From NCBI GenBank assembly GCA_037444825.1, contig JBBILR010000007.1, positions 1 to 64,000 of the forward strand: a DNA stretch of 64,000 nucleotides, in the 5' to 3' direction. Position 1 is the first letter of the stretch. Each line of letters starts with the position of its first letter. The position numbers and the translations under genes were made by a program. The notes beneath the pieces are model-generated. The model did no database searches. It saw nothing but the letters and a program-made list of their open reading frames with translations, and was not told where the DNA came from. Below, one piece after another: positions 16,268-24,785 of this stretch. The DNA is from JBFLVU01 sp037444825 (GTDB lineage Bacteria; Acidobacteriota; UBA4820; DSQY01).

Positions 16268-16786
16268 GTCCGTTCTCCTCTGGCCGCGGCTCGGCGGCGA
16301 GGGAGGTGAAGGCAAAACGGCACCGGCCCAGGATCGCCTGGACCCCGGCGCAGGTCACCCCCGTGTGGATCGCGTCGTTGACCAGCAGGGCCGGTTCCTG
16401 GTCGCACATTCCCAGGCAGTTGGCCCACTCCAGCGTGAGGCGTCCGTTGGGGGGGTCTCTCCGAAGGAGATGCCCAGCTCCGCCTCCGGCCGGCGGGCGA
16501 TGCGGTCCTTGCCCTGCATGTCGCAGGAGATGGTCCGGCAGAGCCGGATGACGTAGCGGCCCAGGCGTCTTTCCCGCAAAAAGGAATAGAAGGTCACCAC
16601 GCCGTGGACTTCCACGGGGTGGATGGCCAGGAGGTGCGCGATCTCCTGCGTGGCAAAATCGGAAATGTGGTGATAACGGTCGCGCACCGCCTGGAGGATG
16701 GGAAGCAGGGCCGTCCGGTCCCGGCCGTAGAGGTCCGCCAAGGCGACGATGCCGGCGCTGAGCCTCTCTCGTTCACTCAGCGGCAT
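16257..16786 (-). pseudogene. hydC: Frameshifted HydC/NuoE-like [2Fe-2S] thioredoxin-fold subunit
   Basis: From the ATG at 16786 (GGGGAGG upstream) the frame reads a NuoE-type protein: HVV-rich core, HHISDFATQEIAHLLAI, HGVVTFYSF, then LCRTISC with the first two cluster cysteines. In a run of seven G (16449-16455, plus strand) the frame breaks just after SFGETPP. Adding one base restores NGRLTLEWANCLGMC, with the other two cysteines, through to a stop at 16257 that overlaps the hydB start. Only this single lesion is present, so this subunit is the least damaged of the set. Homopolymer position means a sequencing error is possible here. Confidence 0.8.
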
Positions 16787-17165
16787 GGCATCCTCCCCAT
16801 AGGAGAAGGCCCTGAACGGTGGAGAGAAGGGTCTCCGGCTCGATGGGCTTTTCATGGAAGGCGTCCACGGGGACCATCTCCTCCGAACGGTCGTAGCGAA
16901 GTCCGGTCTGCAGCCCCAGGCTGGTGAGGAGGAGGATGGGCCGCGGAAAGCCCTCCCGGCGGAGGCGGCGGCTGAGGTGAAGGCCGTCGTCGGGCTCCTC
17001 CATCCTGAGGTCCAGGACGATCAATTCCGGATTCCAGGACCGGCCGGCCTCCAGCCCTGCCTCGGCGCTTCGCTCCTCTCTCTCCGAATGGCCCGCGCTC
17101 GTCAGGACCAGCCGAAGGGCCTCGGTGACGTCGGGGTCGTCGTCCACCACAAGGATCTCGGCCAT
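16773..17165 (-). CDS. Single-domain response regulator (CheY-like receiver)
   Basis: A 130-residue receiver domain with no output domain. Acidic pocket VVDDD (residues 7-10), phospho-acceptor Asp52 in IVLDLRM, Thr/Ser at 81-82 in LLLTS, and Lys106 in HEKP. It would relay phosphate or switch a partner protein. Its 3' end overlaps the hydC start by 14 bp, so it heads the hydrogenase operon; such receivers occur beside bifurcating hydrogenases. Unlike the genes after it, it is intact. No histidine kinase is in the window. Confidence 0.82.
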   Translation of the reverse strand: MAEILVVDDDPDVTEALRLVLTSAGHSEREERSAEAGLEAGRSWNPELIVLDLRMEEPDDGLHLSRRLRREGFPRPILLLTSLGLQTGLRYDRSEEMVPVDAFHEKPIEPETLLSTVQGLLLWGGCHAAE

Positions 17166-17326
17166 GGCCGCGCTCCTTTCTTGGGCGGAGAGGCCGCCCT
17201 TCTGGTCTGGCAATGGGGCCTGTATCAGAAGAATACAATTCAAGGAAATAGAAAGGGATGTTATCAGCGTAAAATGCCGCAGCGGGGGGCGAGCGACCGG
17301 GCTGGTCTGGCGGGAAATGAGGGGGG

Positions 17327-18322
17327 TTACAGCCCCATCTGCCGGAAAAGGAGGCTTGTAATTGCGGCGAGCAGGGCCGAAGCGGGGAGGGTCAGGATCC
17401 AGGCGAAAAGGATCTGTTTCACGATGTTCCAGCGCACGCCCTTGAGCTTCTGGCAGGAGCCGACGCCCATGATGGAGGAGGAGATCACGTGGGTGGTGGA
17501 GACGGGGGCGCCCAGGGCCGAGGCCAGGAAGATGATCGCCGCCCCCCCCGTCTCGGCGGCGAAGCCGTGGATGGGCTGGAGCACCATCACCTTGCGCCCC
17601 ACGGTCTTGATGATCCGCCAGCCTCCCGCCGCCGTTCCCAGGGCCATGGCGGCCCCGCACGAGATCACCACCCACAGGGGCACGTGAAAGCTCGGCAGGA
17701 GTCCCCCGGCCGCCAAGGCCATGGTGATGATGCCCATGGTCTTCTGGGCGTCGTTGGAGCCGTGGCTGAGCGCCATGGCCGACGCCGAAAGAACCTGGAA
17801 GGCCTTGAAGTAGCGGTTGAGCTTCCCCGGCTGGGACCTCCGGAAGATCCAGAGGAGGGAGGTCATGAACAGGTTCCCGACGGCGAAGCCCAGGATCGGA
17901 GAAATCAGGAGCGCCAGGGCCACGAGCTTGAGGCCCGAAGGGTGGAAGACCGAGAAGCCGTGCTGGCCGACCACGGCCCCCACGATGCCCCCGATAAGGG
18001 CGTGGGAGGAGGAGGAGGGGAGGCCCTTCCACCAGGTGTAGAGGTTCCACGCGATGGCGCCCACGAGGGCCGCCAGGACCGCCGAAAGGGTCACGGCGTG
18101 GGGGTCCACCATCCCCTTGCCGATGGTGGTGGCCACCGCCTTGCTGGTGAGGGCCCCCACGAAGTTCAGGCTCGCCGCCAAAAGAATGGCCTTGGGGATG
18201 GAGAGGGCCCCCGTGAGGACCGTGGTGGCGATGGCGTTGGCGGTGTCGTGGAACCCGTTGATGTAGTCGAAGGCCAGGGCGGTGAGAACCACCAGGCCGA
18301 TGAGCCAGAGGCCGCTATCCAT
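17327..18322 (-). CDS. pit: PiT-family inorganic phosphate transporter
   Basis: A 331-residue membrane protein with the inverted repeat of PiT carriers. The paired signatures GFHDTANAIATTVLTG (about residues 23-38) and SHGSNDAQKTMGI (about 189-201) lie in the two halves, and SSSSHALIGG and STTHVISSS mark the other repeat. It takes up phosphate or metal-phosphate with protons or sodium. Its start overlaps the end of the DUF47 gene by 8 bp, the usual pairing. Confidence 0.9.
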   Translation of the reverse strand: MDSGLWLIGLVVLTALAFDYINGFHDTANAIATTVLTGALSIPKAILLAASLNFVGALTSKAVATTIGKGMVDPHAVTLSAVLAALVGAIAWNLYTWWKGLPSSSSHALIGGIVGAVVGQHGFSVFHPSGLKLVALALLISPILGFAVGNLFMTSLLWIFRRSQPGKLNRYFKAFQVLSASAMALSHGSNDAQKTMGIITMALAAGGLLPSFHVPLWVVISCGAAMALGTAAGGWRIIKTVGRKVMVLQPIHGFAAETGGAAIIFLASALGAPVSTTHVISSSIMGVGSCQKLKGVRWNIVKQILFAWILTLPASALLAAITSLLFRQMGL

Positions 18323-18932
18323 TTTTCAGTACGACGGTTTCGATGACGTTGGCCACGTCCTCGCAACGGTCCATGGTGGCTTCCATGCGGCCGTAAATCT
18401 CCTTGAGCTTGATCAGCTCGATGGGATCCATCCCGTCTTCGAAAAGGCGGCTGATGGCCTTCCGGCTGATGTCGTCGCCCAGGTTTTCCAGGCGCTTGAT
18501 CTCTCGGCAGAAGGACCACAGGTGGTCCAGGTTCCGAAGGTGGTGAACCGCCTCGTCGATCTGCTCGGCGGCCTTCTCGATGAGGCTTCCGAACTCCCGC
18601 ATCTCGGGGGTGATGGTCTTGACCTTGAAGAGGCTCAACCGGATGGCCAGGGCCTCGATGTAGTCCAGGATGTCGTCCAGGGCGGAAGTGAGGGCGTGGA
18701 TGTCGTCGCGGTCGATGGGGGTGACGAAGGAGCGGTTCAGCGCCTCGATGATCCGGTGGGTGTGGTGGTCGCCCTCCAACTCGATGTCCTTGATGGCCTT
18801 GGTCTTGGCCTCGACGTCGGTGAAATCCGTGAGCAGGGCGTTGAAGTGGCGCGCCCCCTGGAGCACCACCGCCGACAGTTCGCCGAACATGTCGAAGAAT
18901 CGCTCTTCGCGCGGCACGAGCGAGAACCTCAT
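18315..18932 (-). CDS. DUF47 / PhoU-like regulator of the PiT transporter
   Basis: A 205-residue, almost all-helical protein of the DUF47 (PhoU-like) family, which usually sits next to pit and is thought to control transport. Acidic/His-rich metal-binding helices are visible: IKDIELEGDHHTHRIIEAL and DRDDIHALTSALDDILDYIEA. The ATG at 18932 follows GAGGGGG; an upstream in-frame ATG lacks a ribosome site. It forms a two-gene operon with pit. Confidence 0.88.
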   Translation of the reverse strand: MRFSLVPREERFFDMFGELSAVVLQGARHFNALLTDFTDVEAKTKAIKDIELEGDHHTHRIIEALNRSFVTPIDRDDIHALTSALDDILDYIEALAIRLSLFKVKTITPEMREFGSLIEKAAEQIDEAVHHLRNLDHLWSFCREIKRLENLGDDISRKAISRLFEDGMDPIELIKLKEIYGRMEATMDRCEDVANVIETVVLKNG

Positions 18933-19023
18933 GCAAACCCCCTCGGAGACGGTTAAACCGGACAAGCCCCGGATGCCCGGGCGCGGCGTTTAGAAGGTAG
19001 TTTACCAAACCGAAGGAAAAAGT

Positions 19024-20283
19024 TCAAAGGGAGGCCACACGGATGTGCGGGTGGTTGAGCAGGAGGCGGAAGCGGGAAGGGTCGGCCCGGAGGGCCACCT
19101 TGACCCCCTCGCTCTCGTAGGTGCGCGCCAAGAGGGGAAGCCCCTGCAGGAGAGGTTGGACCTCGGGCCATCGCTCGTGGGGGACGAAAAGGCAGACGGC
19201 TCCCGAAGCCTCCAAAAGGCGGCGGGCGATGGCCTGCCGGAGGACCTCCAGGCCCGCCCCCGTGGCGGCGGAAACCGGCAACGCTTCCGGATACAAGGCG
19301 CGGGCCCTTTCCAGGACGGGCTCCGGCGTCCGGTCGGTCTTGTTCAGGAGGGTCAGGAGGGGAAGGCCGTCCAGACGGAGGTCCGCCAGAACCTCCAGGG
19401 CGGTGCGGGCGCGCTCCTCGAAGGCCGGATGGCTCACGTCCACCACGTGGAGAAGGAGGTCCGCCTCGGAGGCCTGCTCCAGGGTGGAACGGAAGGAGGC
19501 CACCAGGTGGTGGGGGAGTTTCCGGACGAGCCCCACCGTGTCCACGAGGAGCACCTCCTGCAGGAATCCGGGCAGCGGCAGGCGGCGGAAGGTGGTGTCG
19601 AGGGTGCTGAACAGGCGGTCCTCCACCACCGTGTCCGACGCCGTGAGGCGGTTGAGGAGCGAGGACTTCCCGGCGTTGGTGTAGCCCACGAGGGCCACCT
19701 GGAAGGAGGTCCGGCGCCTCCGGCGCTGGGTTCGGCGGTGGGCGGCGATGGCCTCCAGCTCGGAACGAAGCTGCTGGATCCGGCGGCGGATCACCCGCCG
19801 GTCCGTTTCCAGCTGGGTCTCGCCCACCCCTCGGGTGCCGATGCCTCCCGCCTGGCGGGAGAGGTGGCCCCAGGCCCGGGTAAGCCGAGGCAGGAGGTAG
19901 GTGTACTGGGCCAGGGAGACCTGGGTTCGGGCCTCCCGGCTCCTCGCCCGCCTCGCGAAGATGTCCAGGATGAGCCCGGTGCGGTCGATGACGCGGATGC
20001 CGAGCGTCTTCTCGAGGTTGCGCACCTGCGCCGGCGTGAGGTCCTCGTCGAAGACCGCGAGGGAAATCCGCTCCTCGGAGCAGATCCGGCTCAGCTCTTC
20101 GATTTTGCCTTTCCCCAGGCAGGTGGCCGGGTCGTGGCCCTCCCTTTCCTGGACGACCCGGAGGACGACATCGCCGCCGGCGGTGTCCACGAGGGCCTCC
20201 AGTTCGTCCAGGTGGTCCTCCACCACCGGCCGGGGGAGGGAGGGAAGGGCCACCGCCGCCAGGACCACGCGCTCTCGGGCCAT
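19024..20283 (-). CDS. hflX: Ribosome-associated GTPase HflX
   Basis: A 419-residue HflX GTPase, which splits stalled or stress-damaged ribosomes. The N-terminal domain carries GKGKIEEL and the glycine-rich GGIGTRGVGETQLETDRR. The G domain follows with G1 GYTNAGKSSLLN (about residues 198-209), G3 DTVG and G4 NKTD. Length and order are normal. It is transcribed alone, divergent from the gene at 20366. Confidence 0.92.
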   Translation of the reverse strand: MARERVVLAAVALPSLPRPVVEDHLDELEALVDTAGGDVVLRVVQEREGHDPATCLGKGKIEELSRICSEERISLAVFDEDLTPAQVRNLEKTLGIRVIDRTGLILDIFARRARSREARTQVSLAQYTYLLPRLTRAWGHLSRQAGGIGTRGVGETQLETDRRVIRRRIQQLRSELEAIAAHRRTQRRRRRTSFQVALVGYTNAGKSSLLNRLTASDTVVEDRLFSTLDTTFRRLPLPGFLQEVLLVDTVGLVRKLPHHLVASFRSTLEQASEADLLLHVVDVSHPAFEERARTALEVLADLRLDGLPLLTLLNKTDRTPEPVLERARALYPEALPVSAATGAGLEVLRQAIARRLLEASGAVCLFVPHERWPEVQPLLQGLPLLARTYESEGVKVALRADPSRFRLLLNHPHIRVASL

Positions 20284-20365
20284 CGCTCCGTTTCTCCCTC
20301 CCGGGAACCAGCATACACCCCTTTCCCCGGTTGCCGCTGGAGCGTCGGCGTGCTAACTTGGGACC

Positions 20366-21106
20366 ATGAAAAGGACCCTTCTCACCGCCCTCTTTTTTGC
20401 CCTCGCGCTGGCGTCGGGCTTCCCGGCGCCGCCTTCCCAGGCCGCCGACGCGCTCCGGGAGGCCCGCCGAATGCGCCTGGTGGCCCTCGAAACCCTTCTT
20501 CAGGAGAAGAAGGCCGCCATCGACCAAGGCTGGGCACGGCTGGCGGAGGTGGAGTCCCTCCTTCAGGAGGCCGCCGCCGAGGACGCCAGGGCCCTCCCGA
20601 CGGCGGAGGAGGCGAGAAGCGCCGAGAAGGCCGCCGCCCTGCTCAAAGGCGCCGAGCGGCGGAAGGGGCTGGAGGAAGAGCGCCTCTCCCTGCTCCGACG
20701 GCTCTCGGACCTCTACGGGGAGGCCTCCGCCTTGAAACGGGAGGCCGACAAGGTCCGCTCCGAACTCCAGGGGGACCTCCAGGTGCTTGACGGGCGGTGG
20801 CTCCTCTCGCTCCTCCCCTCCGGAGTCAAGGGAGAGGTCTCCCTCTCCCAGAGCGGGACGCTGGTCACCGGCGACTACCACCTCGACAACGGCCAGTCGG
20901 GCAGCCTGCAGGGGACCTTCGTGAACAACGTCCTCGTCCTGGAAAGGATCGACGCCCGCTTCGGGCGCATGGGCCGGCTGGAGGGGACCCTCGCCCGGGA
21001 CCGTCTCTCCGTGAAGGGGTCGTGGTACAGTTACGACATCGCTTCCGGACAGCCGGTCACCGGGGCCTTCGCCATGGATCGGCCCGCGGAGGAGGAGGGG
21101 CCATGA
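20366..21106 (+). CDS. Exported coiled-coil protein of unknown function
   Basis: A 246-residue protein with a clear signal peptide (MKRTLLTALFFALALASG, cut after about residue 26). A long helical, Glu/Arg/Leu-rich stretch (about 28-137) likely forms a coiled coil. A C-terminal part (about 140-240) is rich in short beta strands and Gly (GTLVTGDYHLDNGQSGSLQG). No family recognised. Its stop overlaps the STAS gene start as ATGA, so all three genes to 22502 are probably one operon. Confidence 0.65.
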   Translation: MKRTLLTALFFALALASGFPAPPSQAADALREARRMRLVALETLLQEKKAAIDQGWARLAEVESLLQEAAAEDARALPTAEEARSAEKAAALLKGAERRKGLEEERLSLLRRLSDLYGEASALKREADKVRSELQGDLQVLDGRWLLSLLPSGVKGEVSLSQSGTLVTGDYHLDNGQSGSLQGTFVNNVLVLERIDARFGRMGRLEGTLARDRLSVKGSWYSYDIASGQPVTGAFAMDRPAEEEGP

Positions 21107-21450
21107 AGATCGTGAAGCAGGCTTTGGACCACAGCGTGGTTCTGCTCGAAATCACGGGGGAGGTGACGTTGGGGGAGTCGGCGGAGGTCCTTTCCTTGGA
21201 GCTCCGGCAAATCCTGGAGGACCCCTCCGTGGTGGGGGTGGTCCTAAACCTCGAGAACATCAACTACGTGGACTCCACGGGGCTCGGGGAGCTGGTGGGG
21301 TACCTCGGCCGCTTCGCCGACAAGGGAAAGCGTCTCAAGCTGGTCCGGCCCAACTCGGTGGTTCGAAGGCTTCTCACCCTCACCCACCTCGACGAAGTCC
21401 TCAAGGTGTACGAAACGGAGGAGGAGGCCCTGGAGGACCTCGTGGGCTGA
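21103..21450 (+). CDS. STAS-domain anti-sigma factor antagonist
   Basis: A 115-residue SpoIIAA-like STAS domain. The conserved YVDSTGLGEL places the phosphorylatable Ser at 58. Such proteins bind a kinase/anti-sigma partner when unphosphorylated. No RsbW-type kinase gene is in the window. It overlaps the upstream gene by 4 bp and lies 29 bp before the MglA-like GTPase, so it may work in a polarity or signalling switch with it (inference). Confidence 0.85.
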   Translation: MKIVKQALDHSVVLLEITGEVTLGESAEVLSLELRQILEDPSVVGVVLNLENINYVDSTGLGELVGYLGRFADKGKRLKLVRPNSVVRRLLTLTHLDEVLKVYETEEEALEDLVG

Positions 21451-21479
21451 GCGGGAAGGAGCGGACGGAGGAGGGGGGA

Positions 21480-22502
21480 ATGGCTTCTTTCGACCCGGTT
21501 CTGAGGGAACTCACCGTCAAGGTCGTCTACTACGGACCCGGTCTGAGCGGAAAGACCTCCAACCTGAAGTACATCTACGAAAACCTGGAGGAAGGGGGAC
21601 GGGGAAAGCTGGTGGAGCTGGCCGGGAACAGCGACCGGACCCTCTTTTTCGATTTTCTGCCCCTGGAGATCGGCCAGGTCAAAGGGGTGAAGGTCCGGCT
21701 CCAGCTCTACACCGTCCCCGGGCAGGTTTTCCACGAGGAGACCCGGAGGAGGGTTCTGCACGGGGCCGACGGCGTGGTCTTCGTGGCCGACAGCCAGCGG
21801 TCCCTTCGGGAGGCCAACCTCCAGTCCCTCCGGCAACTGAGGGACCACCTCGCCGCCATGGGGGCCGACCCCGACGAGATCCCCCTGGTCCTGCAGTACA
21901 ACAAGCGGGACCTGCCCGGGGTGGCCACCGTGGAGGAGATGGACCAGGACCTCAACCCCGACAACCGCCCCTTTTTCGAAGCCATCGCCACCGAGGGCGT
22001 GGGGGTGGAGGACACCTTCAAGGCCGCCTGCGCCTTGGTTCTGAGGCGGCTCCTCTCGGCACCCCCCGAATCCTACCCGCCGCCGGCGGGCCGCCGGGAA
22101 GAGGTTCCCCTTGCGCTCGAAGAGAACCTTTTCCCCGAGAGCCCGGAGCTCCTGGAGGTGGAGAGCACCCCCTCGCTGGAACTTTCTTCCTCGCTGGAGG
22201 ATTCGGCCGACCTTCTCTTCGAGGACGAGGCCCGCGCTCCCCTGGAGACTCCCCAGGCCCCTCCCCGGGTGGAGCCCTCGGAAGCCCCTCAGCCGCCCCC
22301 CCCGGAGGAGGCGGTCTTCTTGGAGGAAGCCCCCCTGGAGGAGAAGACGGGGGCGCCCCAGGGATTCCCCCCCCCATCCCCGGAACCGGCGGGAGAACCC
22401 TGGCGCCTGGCCCCGGGGCAATCCCTGGAGATCCCGGTGGAGGTGGGGGGGCGGCGCTTTCGGCTGGTCCTCCGCCTGGAACCTGCCTCCGGCGAAGGCT
22501 GA
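21480..22502 (+). CDS. MglA-family small GTPase with long acidic C-terminal extension
   Basis: A 340-residue protein. Residues 1 to about 195 are an MglA-type Ras-like GTPase: P-loop GPGLSGKT (19-26), switch region DRTLFFDFLP, G3 TVPGQ (Pro-Gly in place of the usual Asp-x-x-Gly, as in MglA), and G4 NKRD. Residues about 200-320 are a Pro/Glu-rich, low-complexity acidic stretch. A short final module (about 320-338) may be beta. MglA sets cell polarity in gliding and twitching bacteria. Typical MglA is about 195 residues, so the tail is unusual. The partner MglB is not in the window. Confidence 0.82.
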   Translation: MASFDPVLRELTVKVVYYGPGLSGKTSNLKYIYENLEEGGRGKLVELAGNSDRTLFFDFLPLEIGQVKGVKVRLQLYTVPGQVFHEETRRRVLHGADGVVFVADSQRSLREANLQSLRQLRDHLAAMGADPDEIPLVLQYNKRDLPGVATVEEMDQDLNPDNRPFFEAIATEGVGVEDTFKAACALVLRRLLSAPPESYPPPAGRREEVPLALEENLFPESPELLEVESTPSLELSSSLEDSADLLFEDEARAPLETPQAPPRVEPSEAPQPPPPEEAVFLEEAPLEEKTGAPQGFPPPSPEPAGEPWRLAPGQSLEIPVEVGGRRFRLVLRLEPASGEG

Positions 22503-22526
22503 GTTCCGCCCCCGGGAAAGCCCTCG

Positions 22527-24092
22527 TCAGGGGCCACCTTCCACGAGGTAGAAGGGGTCCCGCTGCTGAAAGGCGTACCGGCGCAAGGCGGCCGCCGAGA
22601 CCTCCCCCCGGTCGTAGGCTTCGTAGAGTTTCTGGCCCAGAAAGTATCCCAAGTGGCGGGAAACGCCGAAGAGGGTCTCCAGGTCGGCCCGGGTCACCTC
22701 CTCCAGCTCCGAGGGCTCCCAGCGGCCGGCCCGGCGGCGCATCTCCAGGTACCGGAGGCACCCCTTCAGGGACTGCTCCAGACGTCCCAGCTTGTGCCTC
22801 TGCTTGCCTTGCGGCAGGGCCTGGATCTCCCTGAGCCTTCGGCGCATCTCCTCTTCGTCCGGAGCGCGGCGGGTGGGGTTGATGAGCTTGGAGGCCAGAA
22901 AGCCGGCGGCGAAGTAGTGGGTGCGGTCCAGGAAGGCGCGGACGGAAGGCCCCGTCGCCAGTTCGGCCTCCATGAGGTAGTGCATGGCCTCCTCCACCGT
23001 CCGGTTGAGGTCCATCATGGGGACGTAGATGGTCCTGCCGTGGGGCGAGTAGACCGAGTAACCGTCCTTGACCAGCGCGGCCAGCCAGGAACCCGGGGGC
23101 TTTCTGTAAAAAGGATCGTTCAGGAATTCCAGGGAATTGAATGTAAAAATCTGAAAATCATCATCAGATTTATGGCGCAGGCCGAAGAGGTCGTGGAGGG
23201 CCCGGATGTACCGTTGCACCGTGTCGGAAAGCTCCACCTCCCCCTCGGGGTCCACGTCCCGCCCGCAGAAGCCGTACATGGCGCAGAGGGCCTCCCCCCC
23301 GTGTTCCAGCCAGGTGAGGAAGGTCTGCATCTTGACCGTGGGCGGCGTGTTGTTCACCAGGTGGCGGTCTCTTCCCAAGAAGAACCACCCCGTGGGCTCC
23401 TCGCCCCTCCTCAGACGCCGCATGTAGACCGTCTCGCTGTTCTGGAAAAGGATGAGGGGGGCGATGCCCTGCCCCCGTAGCTCGGCGGGAAGGTGGCAGG
23501 AGGCGAGGTGGAGGTCCCCCACGAGGACGAGGAGGGGCTGGTTGGGGTAGGCGGCGCAGAGGTGCCGGATCCGGTAGGCCATGAAGCGGTCGCGGCTGGA
23601 AAGGGGGCCTTCCCGGTTGAGGCCGTGGACGGCCAGCCGACGCTCCCGGGCGTGGTCGAAGATCGGCCGGTAGTGGTGAAAGTTGAAGCCCCACCGGTGA
23701 AAGTAGTCGATGGCCTCCAGGAAGTCCGGTTCCTCCAGGGCCCCCCGCACGAAGCGGTGGAGGGCCACGTCGTGCTTCGCCTCCGCCATTTCCAGAACGA
23801 CGATGGGGCGGACCCTCAAGGCCGCCAGGTCCTCCAGGAGGTGGAGGTAGGTCTTCTGGGCGTGCTCCAGGGTGTGGAAGTCCCCCACCAGGGTGACCCA
23901 GCGGCGGGACGCATCGGCCGCGAACCGCTCCCGGGAGAAGGGGAGGGCTCGGGCCGAGCGCAACTCCTTCTTGTACGGGGCGTAGTACTCGAGGATCTCC
24001 GGGTCCTCCGGACCCAGAACCTCCCGAAGCCTGCGCTTGATGGAGGCGAGGAGGCTCCGGGTGAAACGGTATCCGGAGGTCTTGACGGCCAT
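22527..24092 (-). CDS. ChaN-like (Tiki/TraB superfamily) protein
   Basis: A 521-residue protein whose N-terminal third resembles ChaN-type proteins: LVGDFHTLEHAQ (about residues 67-78) matches the conserved G-D/E-x-H motif, with VLEMAEAKHD and LVGDLHLASCHLP as later conserved stretches. ChaN relatives bind haem, and the superfamily includes proteases. The C-terminal 250 residues have no recognised domain. No signal peptide is seen. The ATG at 24092 has GGGAGG upstream. It is divergent from the suf regulator, with no shared operon. Confidence 0.65.
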   Translation of the reverse strand: MAVKTSGYRFTRSLLASIKRRLREVLGPEDPEILEYYAPYKKELRSARALPFSRERFAADASRRWVTLVGDFHTLEHAQKTYLHLLEDLAALRVRPIVVLEMAEAKHDVALHRFVRGALEEPDFLEAIDYFHRWGFNFHHYRPIFDHARERRLAVHGLNREGPLSSRDRFMAYRIRHLCAAYPNQPLLVLVGDLHLASCHLPAELRGQGIAPLILFQNSETVYMRRLRRGEEPTGWFFLGRDRHLVNNTPPTVKMQTFLTWLEHGGEALCAMYGFCGRDVDPEGEVELSDTVQRYIRALHDLFGLRHKSDDDFQIFTFNSLEFLNDPFYRKPPGSWLAALVKDGYSVYSPHGRTIYVPMMDLNRTVEEAMHYLMEAELATGPSVRAFLDRTHYFAAGFLASKLINPTRRAPDEEEMRRRLREIQALPQGKQRHKLGRLEQSLKGCLRYLEMRRRAGRWEPSELEEVTRADLETLFGVSRHLGYFLGQKLYEAYDRGEVSAAALRRYAFQQRDPFYLVEGGP

Positions 24093-24239
24093 GGGAAAGC
24101 CTCCCTCGTTGTGCGGCCAGGATACCACGGCCCACACGCCACAGGGGAAGGGAACAAGGAGAGCCCCCCGACGGTTTCCAGGTGCGGGGCCTCCCCTGGG
24201 GGAGAGGGCCCCCCAGCCCTGGCGAGAAGGGGGACGATG

Positions 24240-24304
24240 TTGACACTCCAACCGATGAGGTGCTATTTTTAAGGCTCAAATGTGGAGCCATCAACTCCAC
24301 ATTT
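24240..24304 (+). promoter_or_regulatory. suf operon promoter with perfect inverted repeat operator
   Basis: TTGACA (24240-24245), an 18-bp spacer, then an extended -10 TGCTATTTT (TATTTT at 24264-24269). Just downstream lies a perfect 10-bp inverted repeat, AAATGTGGAG (24278-24287) and CTCCACATTT (24295-24304), with 7 bp between. It would overlap the transcription start and early leader, a good place for repression by the IscR-like protein encoded next. Confidence 0.65.
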
Positions 24305-24317
24305 CCGGAGAGGGCCA

Positions 24318-24785
24318 ATGCAGTTGAGCAAAGGCTTCGATTACGCCGTCCGGAGTCTGGTCTTTCTGGCCCGGCTTCCGGAGGGCGGCACGGCGGACCT
24401 CCGGGCCATTTCGCTCTCCCAGGGGGTCCCGCACTCCTACCTGGCCAAGGTGATGCGGAGCCTCGTGCGGCGGGGGTTGGTCGCCTCCACGTTGGGCCGG
24501 GAGGGAGGCTACCGGTTGAGGAAACCGCCGCGGGAAATCACCCTTCTGGAGGTCTTCACGGCCATGGAGGGGGAGCTGCGCCTGGTGGAGTGCATGGACG
24601 GCCAGAGCTGCGCGTTCCTGGGGGGCTGCGCCCAGGCGGAAGTCTGGAGCCGCCTGAGGAACGCCGTGGAGACGATCTTTCGCGAAACGACCCTGGGGGA
24701 CCTCCTCCGGGAAGTCCGGAACGACCTTCCGGCGAAGGAGTCCTTGAAGAAGAAGGAGGGGCGGTATGCCCGAGCTGGCGCTTGA
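24318..24785 (+). CDS. iscR: Rrf2-family, IscR-like Fe-S cluster regulator of the suf operon
   Basis: A 155-residue Rrf2 regulator: winged helix at residues 1-75 (SYLAKVMRSLVRRGLVASTLGREGGYRL) and three cysteines at C92, C98 and C104. The spacing and even numbering equal those of E. coli IscR, so a [2Fe-2S] cluster is likely. It would sense Fe-S supply and repress suf when clusters are plentiful. The ATG at 24318 follows GGAGAGGG. Its 3' end overlaps sufC by 20 bp. Confidence 0.88.
   Translation: MQLSKGFDYAVRSLVFLARLPEGGTADLRAISLSQGVPHSYLAKVMRSLVRRGLVASTLGREGGYRLRKPPREITLLEVFTAMEGELRLVECMDGQSCAFLGGCAQAEVWSRLRNAVETIFRETTLGDLLREVRNDLPAKESLKKKEGRYARAGA

Noticed and set aside
17221..17237. TGTAT-N7-ATACA repeat before the receiver gene
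   Set aside because: Five-base arms only, and no clear promoter beside it; could be chance.
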